Shown here one piece after another: positions 37,359-47,375 of a stretch of 64,000 nt of DNA. Each line of letters opens with the position of its first letter. Position 1 is the first letter of the stretch. The notes beneath the pieces were generated by a model. The model had not been told where the DNA came from, did not search any database, and was given only the letters and a program-made list of their open reading frames with translations. The stretch covers positions 253 to 64,252 of the forward strand of contig NZ_AXAR01000013.1 of the NCBI RefSeq assembly GCF_000472905.1. The letters run 5' to 3'. The DNA is from Alicyclobacillus pomorum DSM 14955. Lineage in GTDB: Bacteria; Bacillota; Bacilli; Alicyclobacillales; Alicyclobacillaceae. Both the position numbers and the translations under genes were made by a program.

Positions 37359-37426
37359 GATTTGCAAAATTCCACTAGACGACTCCATGTTGTGCTCAAC
37401 CCGTGGCTTATCCAATTTTGCAAAAC
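37359..37426. repeat. Inverted pair of the GATTTGCAAAAT-type motif upstream of cphB
   Basis: GATTTGCAAAATTCCAC at 37359-37375 and ATTTTGCAAAAC at 37415-37426, opposite orientation with one mismatch. The first is 62-73 bp upstream of the cphB start. The 17-bp form is identical to the copy at 45755. Confidence 0.5.
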
Positions 37427-37496
37427 GCTGACATGGATGTGTAAAAATCGAGCTTAGCGTGTCCTGCGACGTTCACCCGTATGCGTCGAAAAACGT

Positions 37497-37520
37497 GAAA
37501 AGCCGGGGGTTCCCCCGGCT
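37497..37520 (-). terminator. Terminator after sspF
   Basis: AGCCGGGGG (37501-37509) pairs with CCCCCGGCT (37512-37520); TTTT follows on the minus strand. 22 bp past the sspF stop. Confidence 0.75.
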
Positions 37521-37541
37521 GGCCGTCAGTTGCACTCTGCT

Positions 37542-37727
37542 TCAGTTCGGTCGTTGTTGTTCTGCCAACGCGCGTTCGGCGATTTCGATGGCTCGTTTCA
37601 CCATGTTCCCGGCATCGCGAGTGGTGATACCTCCCCATCCCTCGCGTTGCACAGTGTCATAGAACCCAAGTTCTTTAGCCAGCTCGTACTTGAATTCCTC
37701 GGACATGATTCCACGTCTTCTTCCCAT
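37542..37727 (-). CDS. sspF: Small acid-soluble spore protein, SspF type
   Basis: 61-residue alpha/beta-type [24 protein letters not shown] at the start, then [14 protein letters not shown] and [15 protein letters not shown]. These proteins coat and protect spore DNA; SspF is the divergent member. AAGGAGG lies 9 bp before the ATG. Located next to veg as in B. subtilis. A clear sigma G promoter was not found in the 110 bp upstream. Confidence 0.94.
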   Translation of the reverse strand: MGRRRGIMSEEFKYELAKELGFYDTVQREGWGGITTRDAGNMVKRAIEIAERALAEQQRPN

Positions 37728-37840
37728 CACTCAACGCCTCCTTCGCATGGACGGCCATACCTAGCGTTGCACCGCACAGGCAATGAAACACAGGAATATT
37801 TTTCTTCTCTCGCGAAATTCTCACGAAGTTCCTGAACAAC

Positions 37841-37866
37841 AAAAAAAAGCGACTGAAACAGTCGCT
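37841..37866 (-). terminator. Terminator after veg
   Basis: AGCGACTG (37848-37855) pairs with CAGTCGCT (37859-37866) around AAA; eight T residues follow on the minus strand. Confidence 0.85.
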
Positions 37867-37891
37867 CCTAGCAATCCCTTGATCTGGTTCC

Positions 37892-38167
37892 TTACACTTG
37901 TGTATAAGTAATCCGAACATTGTCTCCATCGCGGCAAACCATCAGTTCAACCGTTTCGGTCAACACGTCCGCATAACTGTAAGAAACACGTTTGAATGTA
38001 CCGTCCGGCGGGTCAAGTTTCACGACGAACACAGAAGGATATGTCTCTTCTAGAACCCCCGTGCGTTCGACAGTCTTCCTCCGACCACCGTTTGCCCGTA
38101 GAAGGACTTTTTCCCCGATGAGTCCATCGAGGCTTCTTTTAATCTCGTGGAGCGCATTTCTTGTCAA
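37892..38167 (-). CDS. veg: Veg protein
   Basis: 91-residue conserved Firmicutes protein with the signature stretches [29 protein letters not shown] and [10 protein letters not shown]. In B. subtilis Veg stimulates biofilm genes through SinR and is expressed from a very strong promoter. The TTG at 38167 (AGAGGTGG 6 bp upstream) fits the family start; a GTG one codon earlier is possible. Tandem sigma A promoters precede it. Confidence 0.93.
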   Translation of the reverse strand: MTRNALHEIKRSLDGLIGEKVLLRANGGRRKTVERTGVLEETYPSVFVVKLDPPDGTFKRVSYSYADVLTETVELMVCRDGDNVRITYTQV

Positions 38168-38192
38168 CACACACCACCTCTTTCCAAAAGCC

Positions 38193-38222
38193 ATTGTAAC
38201 ACAGAAAAGAGGCATGTGTCAA
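38193..38222 (-). promoter_or_regulatory. veg promoter, proximal
   Basis: Minus-strand TTGACA (38217-38222), 18-bp spacer, TACAAT (38193-38198), about 30 bp upstream of the start codon. Confidence 0.72.
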
Positions 38223-38234
38223 TAAAGGTTTATA

Positions 38235-38264
38235 ATTATAGCAACGCATGATTTGCGTTGTCAA
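38235..38264 (-). promoter_or_regulatory. veg promoter, distal, with palindrome in the spacer
   Basis: Minus-strand TTGACA (38259-38264), 18-bp spacer, TATAAT (38235-38240), both perfect. The spacer region holds the inverted repeat AACGCA-N5-TGCGTT (38243-38259), which could be an operator. Confidence 0.7.
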
Positions 38265-38325
38265 TGGGCATTCTTCACTACATTTGTCGATTTCTATTCG
38301 CATATTTCGTCGAATGCTGTGAAGG

Positions 38326-39186
38326 TCAGTATAGTGATTTCGGTAACCCGAGTCGGTACTTTCCGCGGGATTCCAGGCCGCCAATCCCGTCGGTGCCCGT
38401 GTACGTAGAGCGAATGACGTCGTACACATTGACCGTGTCGTTAATCGGGGTGAACGCCACTTTTTCTGCGATGAAGACCGGATCGAGCGCGTGAATCATG
38501 ATTCGCTGTGGAGAACTCGCGAAGTTGGCGCCGGCGTCCAGGATGGCCTCAAAGTGGGATTGGCATGCCCCAGCAATAATCACAAGGTCGTCCATGTTCC
38601 GAGAGTGCTTCCGTGCATTCTGCACCGTCTTCACGAAATACCCGGAGTTGCGGTAGTTAAACAGATCTGTCCAGGATTTCCCTTTTCGAATGAGACCATC
38701 GTGCCCTGTGATAATCAAAATGTCCGGCTCATACTGTTCCAACAGCCCCTTTACCGATGTAGGCATGTCGGCTTCTCGCATTTGTTGTCCAATCGCCCGG
38801 ATGCCCAGTTCCTTGTACATGTTCAAACACTTCTGTAGGTAGGTGCCGTCTCCGTCCAAGTGCAGAACCTGTCCGGGCCGCTCAAAAAAATCAGGATCCG
38901 AGTGAAATCTGGCCTCCTTTCGCAGTGATCTTTTCTCAGACTCTATCGCTCGGCGCGATTGCACCAACCGCAGGCACTCGTCCTCGACGTGTTTGCGATT
39001 CTTCTCGAATCGCTGCCATTCTTCGTCCGTCAACTGCTCCAAATCGGAAAACGGAGCATCCGCCATCAAACGGACGTCAATCCCTTTGAGGATGGCTGTC
39101 TCAGACGTCGTATCCACTTCGACAATGACGAAGCACAGATCTTTTCCATACGATTTGCGAGTCACCACGTCCCCGGATTTCCACAA
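38326..39186 (-). CDS. yabG: Sporulation-specific protease YabG
   Basis: 286-residue cysteine-type protease that processes spore coat proteins. Conserved stretches include GQVLHLDGDGTYLQKCLNMY, PDILIITGHDG, the candidate catalytic cysteine in IIAGACQSHFEAI and ASSPQRIMIHALDPV. The TTG at 39186 (GAGGGGGA 8 bp upstream) gives the family-like start LWKSGDVVTRKSYGKD; the frame extends further up into the divergent glycosyltransferase gene. A sigma K-type promoter is at 39222-39250. Confidence 0.93.
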   Translation of the reverse strand: MWKSGDVVTRKSYGKDLCFVIVEVDTTSETAILKGIDVRLMADAPFSDLEQLTDEEWQRFEKNRKHVEDECLRLVQSRRAIESEKRSLRKEARFHSDPDFFERPGQVLHLDGDGTYLQKCLNMYKELGIRAIGQQMREADMPTSVKGLLEQYEPDILIITGHDGLIRKGKSWTDLFNYRNSGYFVKTVQNARKHSRNMDDLVIIAGACQSHFEAILDAGANFASSPQRIMIHALDPVFIAEKVAFTPINDTVNVYDVIRSTYTGTDGIGGLESRGKYRLGLPKSLY

Positions 39187-39221
39187 GGCCACATCCCCCT
39201 CTTCTGAGGCAGTTACACCCC

Positions 39222-39250
39222 TAGCATATGGCCCGGAGCAAACTGGCGTG
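39222..39250 (-). promoter_or_regulatory. Sigma K-type promoter of yabG
   Basis: Minus-strand CACG (39247-39250), 16 bp, CATATGCTA (39222-39230), fitting mACm-N16-CATAnnnTA except the last -35 base. B. subtilis yabG is sigma K controlled. Confidence 0.5.
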
Positions 39251-39269
39251 ACGATGGGAGGTGTGGGGA

Positions 39270-40085
39270 ATGATGGAAGGAAGGAACTTCGTGTGTGCCA
39301 TTGTCTCCGCGAGCAATGAAGCAAGTACCATTGAAAACGTCTTGCACCAGTTGTACCGAGCGCGAGTGGACACTTGCGTGCTGGTGGTGAACGGGACGCG
39401 CGACCAAACTTTACACATTGCCCAGCGCTGTGCAAGTCGATTGCAGTTACCCCTGCACGTTCAATTGTTCTCCGATGCACTCGGACCGGACGTGGCTAAA
39501 GCAACAGGAACGTTCGAGGCACTGCGCGTCCATCCAACCGTAGAACAGCTGGTGTACGTGGACGGCGACTGGAAGGGTAGCTTTGGCCCGATGCTGCGGG
39601 ATTTCATTGACGAAGGCATAGAAACAGGCTGTGATTGTATGTGGACGCGGCACACCGGTCCCCTACGGGAGGATATCGCGTTGTGGCAGAACGTGTTGCA
39701 ACAAGTGGCGCCGCATCTTGTAGATGCAGCGCCCGCGCAATCTCCACTGTACATTCGCCGTTCCCTGTTGCAGTTCCTCTCCCCCACCAGTTTGCACCAC
39801 CCGGGGCTCTGGATGGCCGAGGCGGCCTCCTTCCTTCAGCCCGCATTGCACCTCTCTACGAGTGCCTTGTGGGATGTGAGATTTGCTGGCAATCCTGTCC
39901 GCAGCGCGCTGCACCAGTCTCTCATGGCAGACACCCTCATTGGGGACGCCCTGGAGGGCTGCCGTATTCTGCTGGAACAGCGCCCATCTCGGGAGTGGCG
40001 CGGCAGACGGTACGACGGCCTTCACCTGCGTCGCAGGACGGACCTGTTGGAGGCGGTGGCCGCCGTTGTCCGTTGGAGGACATAA
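39270..40085 (+). CDS. Glycosyltransferase family 2-like protein
   Basis: 271 residues with a GT-A type N-terminal half: CAIVSASNEASTIENVLHQL, then VLVVNGTRD and a DXD-like metal site in VYVDGDWKGS (about residue 95). No membrane helix and no signal peptide. GGAGGTG precedes the ATG at 39270. It diverges from yabG, shares an 83-bp spacer with it, and converges on the YkuK-like gene. Donor and acceptor unknown. A role in spore or envelope saccharides is only suggested by context. Confidence 0.75.
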   Translation: MMEGRNFVCAIVSASNEASTIENVLHQLYRARVDTCVLVVNGTRDQTLHIAQRCASRLQLPLHVQLFSDALGPDVAKATGTFEALRVHPTVEQLVYVDGDWKGSFGPMLRDFIDEGIETGCDCMWTRHTGPLREDIALWQNVLQQVAPHLVDAAPAQSPLYIRRSLLQFLSPTSLHHPGLWMAEAASFLQPALHLSTSALWDVRFAGNPVRSALHQSLMADTLIGDALEGCRILLEQRPSREWRGRRYDGLHLRRRTDLLEAVAAVVRWRT

Positions 40086-40120
40086 AAAGGCCGACTCAGT
40101 GTTTGGTATACCGGTCGGCC
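40084..40120 (-). terminator. Terminator overlapping the end of the YkuK-like gene
   Basis: GGCCGAC (40089-40095) pairs with GTCGGCC (40114-40120), followed by TTTTT on the minus strand. The stem covers the last codons and stop of the gene at 40096, and also the stop region of the convergent glycosyltransferase gene. Confidence 0.7.
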
Positions 40121-40581
40121 ACTTTCGAAGCTCCATAGGAGTCTGGTTTTATGCGCGCTTCGTAACCACTTTGCGTAATCCACGAGACGATTTCTCGGAC
40201 CAATTGTTTGGTTGCACCTTTCTGTCCAATATCCAGATGAACTTCCCAGCCCCAATGGGCGCCTCTTTCGTTCAAATATTCAGATAACATACCGCCAGCT
40301 TGGAGCGAGTAGGACGCTTCCGTAAACATCCGCTGCCGAAGGGAGTAAATGTGGTCCTGTTTTTCGCGGTGAATATAGTACCTTGCGCCTTTACCCACAT
40401 GGTGAATGATGACTGCCGTAACAAACGTGACCGACTTGCTGCCCTGTTTTGGTTGCGAGTCGGAGCCCACCATCAGCCGAAACTCGTCTTTCGGAAACTG
40501 GTTCACCTGCAGCAAGAGATCCTCTGCGACCTCTTCAAGCGTCATGTTACCGCGACTTGGGCTATGAAAGGTCCAGTTCAC
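40096..40581 (-). CDS. YkuK/DUF458 RNase H-like protein
   Basis: 161 residues. The pattern MTLEEVAEDLL followed by FRLMVGSDSQPKQG, VTFVTAVIIHHVGKGARYYIHRE and a C-terminal EVHLDIGQKGATKQLVREIV fits the YkuK family, predicted to have an RNase H fold with the first acidic residue in GSDSQ. No proven function in Bacilli; B. subtilis ykuK is elsewhere. GGAGGAG lies upstream of the ATG. It shares strand but not spacing with ksgA. Confidence 0.82.
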   Translation of the reverse strand: MNWTFHSPSRGNMTLEEVAEDLLLQVNQFPKDEFRLMVGSDSQPKQGSKSVTFVTAVIIHHVGKGARYYIHREKQDHIYSLRQRMFTEASYSLQAGGMLSEYLNERGAHWGWEVHLDIGQKGATKQLVREIVSWITQSGYEARIKPDSYGASKVADRYTKH

Positions 40582-40661
40582 GGGAATCTCCTCCTTTCAC
40601 CGCTTGGCAACAGTATATGCCAATTCTCGACAAAGCGAAAGATGCGGAGTACCCACCCCGG

Positions 40662-41534
40662 TCAAGAAAAGGCACAATTGTGCAACAGATTTGCAATGGA
40701 TGCAAACTCCTCCAGAGAGAGTGTCTCACCTCTGCGGTTGCTGTCAATGCCGCATCTCTGCAACAACCGTGCACATGCCTCCTTGCTCAATCCCAATGAA
40801 CCCGAAAGCGTATTGAGCAGCGTTTTCCTGCGCATCGCGAACGCGCCCTTAACCACGCGAAAAAACGTCCGCTCATCGCTCACTTCCACGGGGGGCTTGT
40901 CCAGGCAACGCAACCGAACGACCATCGAGTCCACCCCCGGCGGCGGGAGAAAGGAACCCGGAGATACTTTGACCACCTTCTCCACCCGTGCTCGGTACTG
41001 GACGGCAATGCTGAGCGCGCCATAGTCTTTCGTCCCCGGCCCCGCGCCTAACCTGTCTGCCACTTCCTTTTGCACCATGACAATGACGTTGTGGAGTGAC
41101 ACGCCCGACTCGAGCAAGTGAAACAGAATGGGCGTCGTGACGTAATACGGGAGATTCGCGACGACGGACACGCGCTTACACGTAGAAAACTGTTTCCAAA
41201 TGTCCGGCAGATGAAGCTCCAAGACGTCTCCAAAGATAACATCCACGTTACCCGCACCCTCCAGAGACTTCTGAAGGATGGCGGAGAGCGACCGGTCCTT
41301 CTCGACGGCAATCACCTGTTTTGCGATGCGAGCCAAGCGCTGCGTGACCACACCGGCGCCAGGACCGACTTCAAACGCGCCGTCTTCAGAGGTCAGTTCC
41401 GCCGCGTCGACAATCTGCTGAAGAATGCGTTCATCGATGAGAAAGTTCTGCCCAAGTTGTTTCTTAAAGGAAAATCCGTGTTCCGCGAGCAGCGCTTTGA
41501 GTTGGCTCGGTTTGGCTACATCCCATTCAATCAT
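40662..41534 (-). CDS. ksgA: 16S rRNA dimethyladenosine transferase KsgA/RsmA
   Basis: Dimethylates A1518 and A1519 of 16S rRNA. 290 residues with KKQLGQNFLIDERIL near the N-terminus, the SAM motif FEVGPGAGVVTQRL and the catalytic NLPYYVTTPI. It overlaps the rnmV end by 8 bp, so translation is coupled. The order tatD-rnmV-ksgA is conserved in Bacilli, but the rpfB-like yabE gene found there in B. subtilis is missing. Confidence 0.96.
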   Translation of the reverse strand: MIEWDVAKPSQLKALLAEHGFSFKKQLGQNFLIDERILQQIVDAAELTSEDGAFEVGPGAGVVTQRLARIAKQVIAVEKDRSLSAILQKSLEGAGNVDVIFGDVLELHLPDIWKQFSTCKRVSVVANLPYYVTTPILFHLLESGVSLHNVIVMVQKEVADRLGAGPGTKDYGALSIAVQYRARVEKVVKVSPGSFLPPPGVDSMVVRLRCLDKPPVEVSDERTFFRVVKGAFAMRRKTLLNTLSGSLGLSKEACARLLQRCGIDSNRRGETLSLEEFASIANLLHNCAFS

Positions 41535-42084
41535 TCACGATATCCCTTCGTACCGTAGTCAGTGCGCATTCCCATTCGGAGCGCGTGATACCGAGTGCGT
41601 TGAGCTTGCGTAAAAACGCCTTTGCGTTCCCAGTGCCAATGCCGAGTGCATCGCCGATACGCTCGCGGGCCAACGCGCTGAAAGGTTGCCCTGCCAAGCC
41701 GTTTGCCAGCAAATCGTCCATCGTAAACGTGGCTTCACCAGGCGCAAGCACCGTTGGTCTCACCTGCTGGATGGCCTTGAGAATGGCTGCGTCGGAGGCG
41801 TGTTCTACCCCCAATCCGTGCACCGACGTCGCTTCCCTGCGCGGAAGAAACGCGTGCTTGCAATGTGGGATGCGGCTTCCAATGCGCTTTCGAATGCGTT
41901 CGCCAGCGCCGTCTGGATCTGTCAATACAATCACGCCCCGCGAAGCACTCGCCCGCTCCAGCTCCCGCAGGAACCGCTCTGCAATCCGGTCGCCGCCAAT
42001 GACCCAAATGTCTCCTTCAACCACGCGCTCAACCGCCTGTTTGTCGTGAATACCTTCTACTACGATGATTTCCCGAACGCGCAC
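41527..42084 (-). CDS. rnmV: Ribonuclease M5
   Basis: Matures the 5S rRNA precursor. 185 residues with a Toprim domain: IIVVEGIHDKQAV (first acidic residue) and VIVLTDPDGAGERIRKRI (DxD), then FLPRREATSVHGLGVEHA. The GTG at 42084 is chosen because it restores the family N-terminus and has GGAG 10 bp upstream; starts at 42102 and 42105 are open. Needs L18 as cofactor in B. subtilis. Confidence 0.93.
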   Translation of the reverse strand: MRVREIIVVEGIHDKQAVERVVEGDIWVIGGDRIAERFLRELERASASRGVIVLTDPDGAGERIRKRIGSRIPHCKHAFLPRREATSVHGLGVEHASDAAILKAIQQVRPTVLAPGEATFTMDDLLANGLAGQPFSALARERIGDALGIGTGNAKAFLRKLNALGITRSEWECALTTVRRDIVND

Positions 42085-42101
42085 GAAATGAACACTCCGC
42101 A

Positions 42102-42868
42102 TCAACCGATTTTATAGAAGAGCTTTCGCCCATTCTGCAACGTATACTGCGCCACTGCCTCGAATGTTTGACCGCGCAGCTCGGCTAACTTCTCTACCAT
42201 CAGTGAGACGCGGGCTGGCTCGTTTCGCTTGCCGCGGAACGGGTGAGGTGACAGATACGGAGAATCGGTCTCCACGAGTAAGAATTCATCCGGAATTTCC
42301 AGTGCTGCTCTGCGTACATTTTCCGCTTTCTTGAATGTCACAGGTCCGCCGTAGGAAATGTAGAATCCTTGTTTCATACACCGTCTTGCCGTTTCTATAC
42401 TGCCTGTAAAGCAGTGCATGACACCAGTGACGCCGCTGCAGTGATGCTCGATAATCTCTACTGTGTCCTCGGTCGCATCCCGGTTGTGAATGATGATGGG
42501 TAGATTCACCCTGCGAGCGATGTCAATCTGGCGCAGGAATACTTCCTTCTGCACCTCCCGGGGCGCGACATTCCAGTAGTAGTCGAGTCCAATCTCGCCA
42601 ATCGCAACCACCTTCGGGTGACTGGCCAGCGCCTCCACCTCGGTAAACGCAGACTCTGACAGGGCTTTTAGCGACTCTGGGTGAATACCAACTGCCGCGT
42701 AGATTTCCTCGTACCGCTCCGCCAGTGCGATGGCGCGACGTGCGGAGGCCACGTCCACTGCAGGCACCACCATGTATCGAACGCCCGCCTCGCGCGCGCG
42801 GTCGATAGTGGCCTCCACGTCGTCCGCAAATTGCTCGTCAAACAGGTGACAGTGGGTGTCAAACAACA

Positions 42869-42869
<1 letters not shown>
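42102..42869 (-). CDS. tatD: TatD-family metal-dependent DNase
   Basis: 255-residue TIM-barrel hydrolase. Metal ligands are visible: HxH in FDTHCHLFD, Glu in IGEIGLDYYW, His in IIIHNRDA and VMHCFTGS, Asp in VETDSPYLSP. TatD proteins act as 3'-5' exonucleases on DNA. Its start shares bases with the metG stop (42869). Same place as yabD of B. subtilis. Confidence 0.95.
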
Positions 42870-45219
<2,350 letters not shown>

Positions 45220-45225
45220 TGATTC

Positions 45226-45254
45226 AATATAACAACTCCGGCCGCCACTGTCAA
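45226..45254 (-). promoter_or_regulatory. Sigma A promoter of the T-box-metG transcript
   Basis: Minus-strand TTGACA (45249-45254), 17-bp spacer, TATATT (45226-45231). It places the start near 45219, just before the T-box stem I. Confidence 0.78.
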
Positions 45255-45342
45255 CCAAATGAACGGCTCTATATACCAGCATACCCCTTTGTCTACCAAT
45301 CAATTCGCAGGTATCACGCGGACATTCCCAATGATAGGTGCT

Positions 45343-45370
45343 TGCAAAATTGTCGCTATGTTGTATAGTT
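45343..45370 (+). promoter_or_regulatory. Possible abrB promoter with a partial 0A box
   Basis: TTGCAA (45343-45348), 16 bp, TATAGT (45365-45370) on the plus strand. The spacer holds TTGTCGC, similar to a Spo0A box. Spo0A~P represses abrB in B. subtilis, and here the site would overlap the promoter. The leader to the GTG would be about 125 nt. Confidence 0.45.
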
Positions 45371-45501
45371 AAAGCGAATTGAAGAATTTGCATGTGATGA
45401 TAGGGACTCCCTAAGTCTCCAGCATGCTGACTCGCAAACAGCAGAAGAGACATGCGAGCTCACAGAAAAGGAAGCGAATAACATTTCGGGGGTGCTGTAC
45501 A

Positions 45502-45741
45502 GTGAAGTCCACGGGTATTGTCCGTAAGGTCGATGAATTGGGTCGCGTCGTCATCCCGATTGAGCTGCGCCGGACACTGGGTATTGGCGAAAAAGATGCG
45601 CTGGAAATCTATGTTGACGGTGACCGTATCATCCTCAAGAAGTATGAGCCCGCTTGCATTTTCTGCGGCCAAGCGGACGAAATCATCCACTTCAAAGGTA
45701 AGAACATCTGCCCGTCCTGCATTGCTGAAATGAGTTCCTGA
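45502..45741 (+). CDS. abrB: Transition-state regulator AbrB, with CXXC C-terminal domain
   Basis: 79 residues. The first 50 are near-identical to B. subtilis AbrB (STGIVRKVDELGRVVIPIEL) and form the DNA-binding swapped-hairpin barrel. The C-terminal part differs: CIFC ... CPSC, which looks like a zinc knuckle instead of the B. subtilis multimerisation tail. GTG at 45502 lies about 9 bp after GGGGGTG; the frame is open upstream without another good start. Divergent from metG, as in B. subtilis. Confidence 0.93.
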   Translation: MKSTGIVRKVDELGRVVIPIELRRTLGIGEKDALEIYVDGDRIILKKYEPACIFCGQADEIIHFKGKNICPSCIAEMSS

Positions 45742-45754
45742 TCCCTGAATGAAT

Positions 45755-45771
45755 GATTTGCAAAATTCCAC
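45755..45771. repeat. Copy of the intergenic GATTTGCAAAAT motif (after abrB)
   Basis: GATTTGCAAAATTCCAC, 13 bp past the abrB stop. All 17 bases match the copy at 37359. No start codon follows on either strand at the distance seen for the other copies. Confidence 0.5.
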
Positions 45772-45910
45772 CAGAGTGTTTCAGCACGACGAATTGTGAT
45801 GGTGTTTCCTGAATGCCAGAAAGGCGCGATAGGATTCTGAACCCGTTGTTCGTCGCTGTTCTGCAACTCGCTGGAATGATTGCTTTATGACGGACCAACG
45901 CATGTACTTC

Positions 45911-45937
45911 GGGTTGCCGATGCTCGGCAACCCTTTT
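45911..45937 (+). terminator. Terminator downstream of abrB
   Basis: GGGTTGCCGA (45911-45920) pairs with TCGGCAACCC (45924-45933), followed by TTTT on the plus strand. It lies 170 bp beyond the abrB stop and 6 bp before the rsmI stop. The 170-bp stretch between has no convincing gene. Confidence 0.72.
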
Positions 45938-45942
45938 GGTTT

Positions 45943-46878
45943 TCAGTCTACTTCCCCGCCACCAGACGACGTGTCTGGGGTCAGGGTCCTCTGATACAGT
46001 TCTTTTCGGCGCACGCCGGTTTGCGACGCCACATCCTTCACGGCTGTGGCGTGAGGGATCCCCTCTCGCATGAGCTGCTGAACGCGTTCCACCGCAGCGT
46101 CCATCCGTTGTTCCCCCGCCAAGACACCGTCCACGCCGACCTGCTGCCCAAAGTCCGCGTCTGTCGAGCGTCTCGGGCCAAGTATCACGACGTATTCGCC
46201 ACGCGGCGTCTCCTCTGCAAAATGGCCGAGCATCTCCACACAAGAATCTGCATAGTAGAACGTCTCATGGCGCTTGGTCAGTTCCTTCGCCACCGTCACC
46301 GCGCGGTCCGGACAGACCTCGGCTATCCACTTCAACGTCTGCACCAGTCTGTGTGGGGCTTCATATAACACCAGAGTTCCCGGCACGCCAAGGTAAGGTT
46401 CAAGCACTTCCCTCGCGCGTCTCTTCTCCCTCGGTAGAAACCCGATAAACGTGAACGGTTGCGGTGAAAATCCGCTCCCCACCAGACCGGCCAACACGGC
46501 GCTGGCGCCCGGCAATGGAATCACCGGAATTCCCGAGTCTATCGCCAGCTGGACGACACTGTCGCCAGGATCCGACACCAAGGGGGTGCCGGCGTCAGAA
46601 ACTAAGGCTATGCGCTTGCCTTCCTCCCACCATCGCACAAAATCCTTGTGCCTTGCGAGTTGGTTGTGCTCGTGGCAACTGATGAGCAATGGTGGATGAA
46701 TGTCGAAATGCGTCAGTAGTTTGCGCGTCTGCCGCGTGTCTTCCGCTGCCACAACGTCTACAGTGCGAAGCACCTCCAATAGCCGGTGTGACGTGTCGCC
46801 TAGATTGCCAATGGGTGTGCTGCATACGTACAGCACCGGCCCTTCTCCCTGAAAACTGCGCACAATACGTACGGACAT
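45943..46878 (-). CDS. rsmI: 16S rRNA 2'-O-ribose C1402 methyltransferase RsmI
   Basis: 311 residues of the SAM-dependent tetrapyrrole-methylase superfamily: LYVCSTPIGNLGDTSHR at the N-terminus, AEDTRQTRKLL, SDAGTPLVSDPG, PLPGASAVL and LYEAPHRL. Adds the 2'-O-methyl of C1402 in the decoding centre. ATG at 46878 has GGGGTG 6 bp upstream; the frame opens a few codons earlier. Follows yabA in the ricT-yabA-rsmI group, as in B. subtilis. Confidence 0.96.
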   Translation of the reverse strand: MSVRIVRSFQGEGPVLYVCSTPIGNLGDTSHRLLEVLRTVDVVAAEDTRQTRKLLTHFDIHPPLLISCHEHNQLARHKDFVRWWEEGKRIALVSDAGTPLVSDPGDSVVQLAIDSGIPVIPLPGASAVLAGLVGSGFSPQPFTFIGFLPREKRRAREVLEPYLGVPGTLVLYEAPHRLVQTLKWIAEVCPDRAVTVAKELTKRHETFYYADSCVEMLGHFAEETPRGEYVVILGPRRSTDADFGQQVGVDGVLAGEQRMDAAVERVQQLMREGIPHATAVKDVASQTGVRRKELYQRTLTPDTSSGGGEVD

Positions 46879-46903
46879 CCCGTGCACCCCACTTATAAGG
46901 AAG

Positions 46904-46922
46904 CCCGACCCAAAGGGTCGGG
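46904..46922 (-). terminator. Hairpin between yabA and rsmI
   Basis: CCCGACCC (46904-46911) pairs with GGGTCGGG (46915-46922) around AAA. The downstream minus-strand sequence CTTCCTTATAA is only partly T rich, so it may be a weak terminator or a processing structure. Confidence 0.5.
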
Positions 46923-46935
46923 ACGGATTCGCGTA

Positions 46936-47244
46936 TCACTTTTGAAGAAACGACATACAGAACAAACATTCACCTTCGGTGCGCAAGCTGCCGTATTTTA
47001 GGTTGCAAATGTGAAACCCTTCCTGGTAAATCTTATACAGGTTGTCAATGCCCTCGCCTGTATGGGAGCCCGCTTTGCCTTCCGCAGCGGCAACTTGCTT
47101 CCAACGGGCATTTTCCTGGGACAACCTCTGATTTTCCTCAATCAGTTCCTGGATCTTCTGTTTCAGGCTGCCCAATTCCACGTACAGTTCGCCAATGCGT
47201 TCCTCCAGATTGGCCACTTGCACAAACAACGATTGTTTGTCCAT
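46936..47244 (-). CDS. yabA: Replication initiation control protein YabA
   Basis: Binds DnaA and DnaN to limit initiation. 102 residues: an N-terminal leucine-zipper coiled coil (about 5-50) that tetramerises, a short linker, and a C-terminal zinc domain with HICNLKYGS and CLFC. ATG at 47244 has AGGAG 7 bp upstream. The linker is shorter than in B. subtilis (about 119 residues). A GATTTGCAAAAT motif copy lies 71-82 bp upstream. Confidence 0.93.
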   Translation of the reverse strand: MDKQSLFVQVANLEERIGELYVELGSLKQKIQELIEENQRLSQENARWKQVAAAEGKAGSHTGEGIDNLYKIYQEGFHICNLKYGSLRTEGECLFCMSFLQK

Positions 47245-47314
47245 CATGACGCTCCTGTCGAACGTCGCAGCCACGGCAAAACCGCCGCGGACCACAACCC
47301 GTAATTGCCTCGAC

Positions 47315-47357
47315 GATTTGCAAAATCCCCTACAGATTTCATCGTATTTTGCAAATC
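47315..47357. repeat. Inverted pair of the GATTTGCAAAAT motif between ricT and yabA
   Basis: GATTTGCAAAAT (47315-47326) and its exact reverse complement ATTTTGCAAATC (47346-47357), 19 bp apart. It fills the short spacer between the ricT stop and the yabA start and could fold into a 12-bp hairpin. Confidence 0.6.
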
Positions 47358-47375
47358 ACTGGCTTGCTTCAGAGC

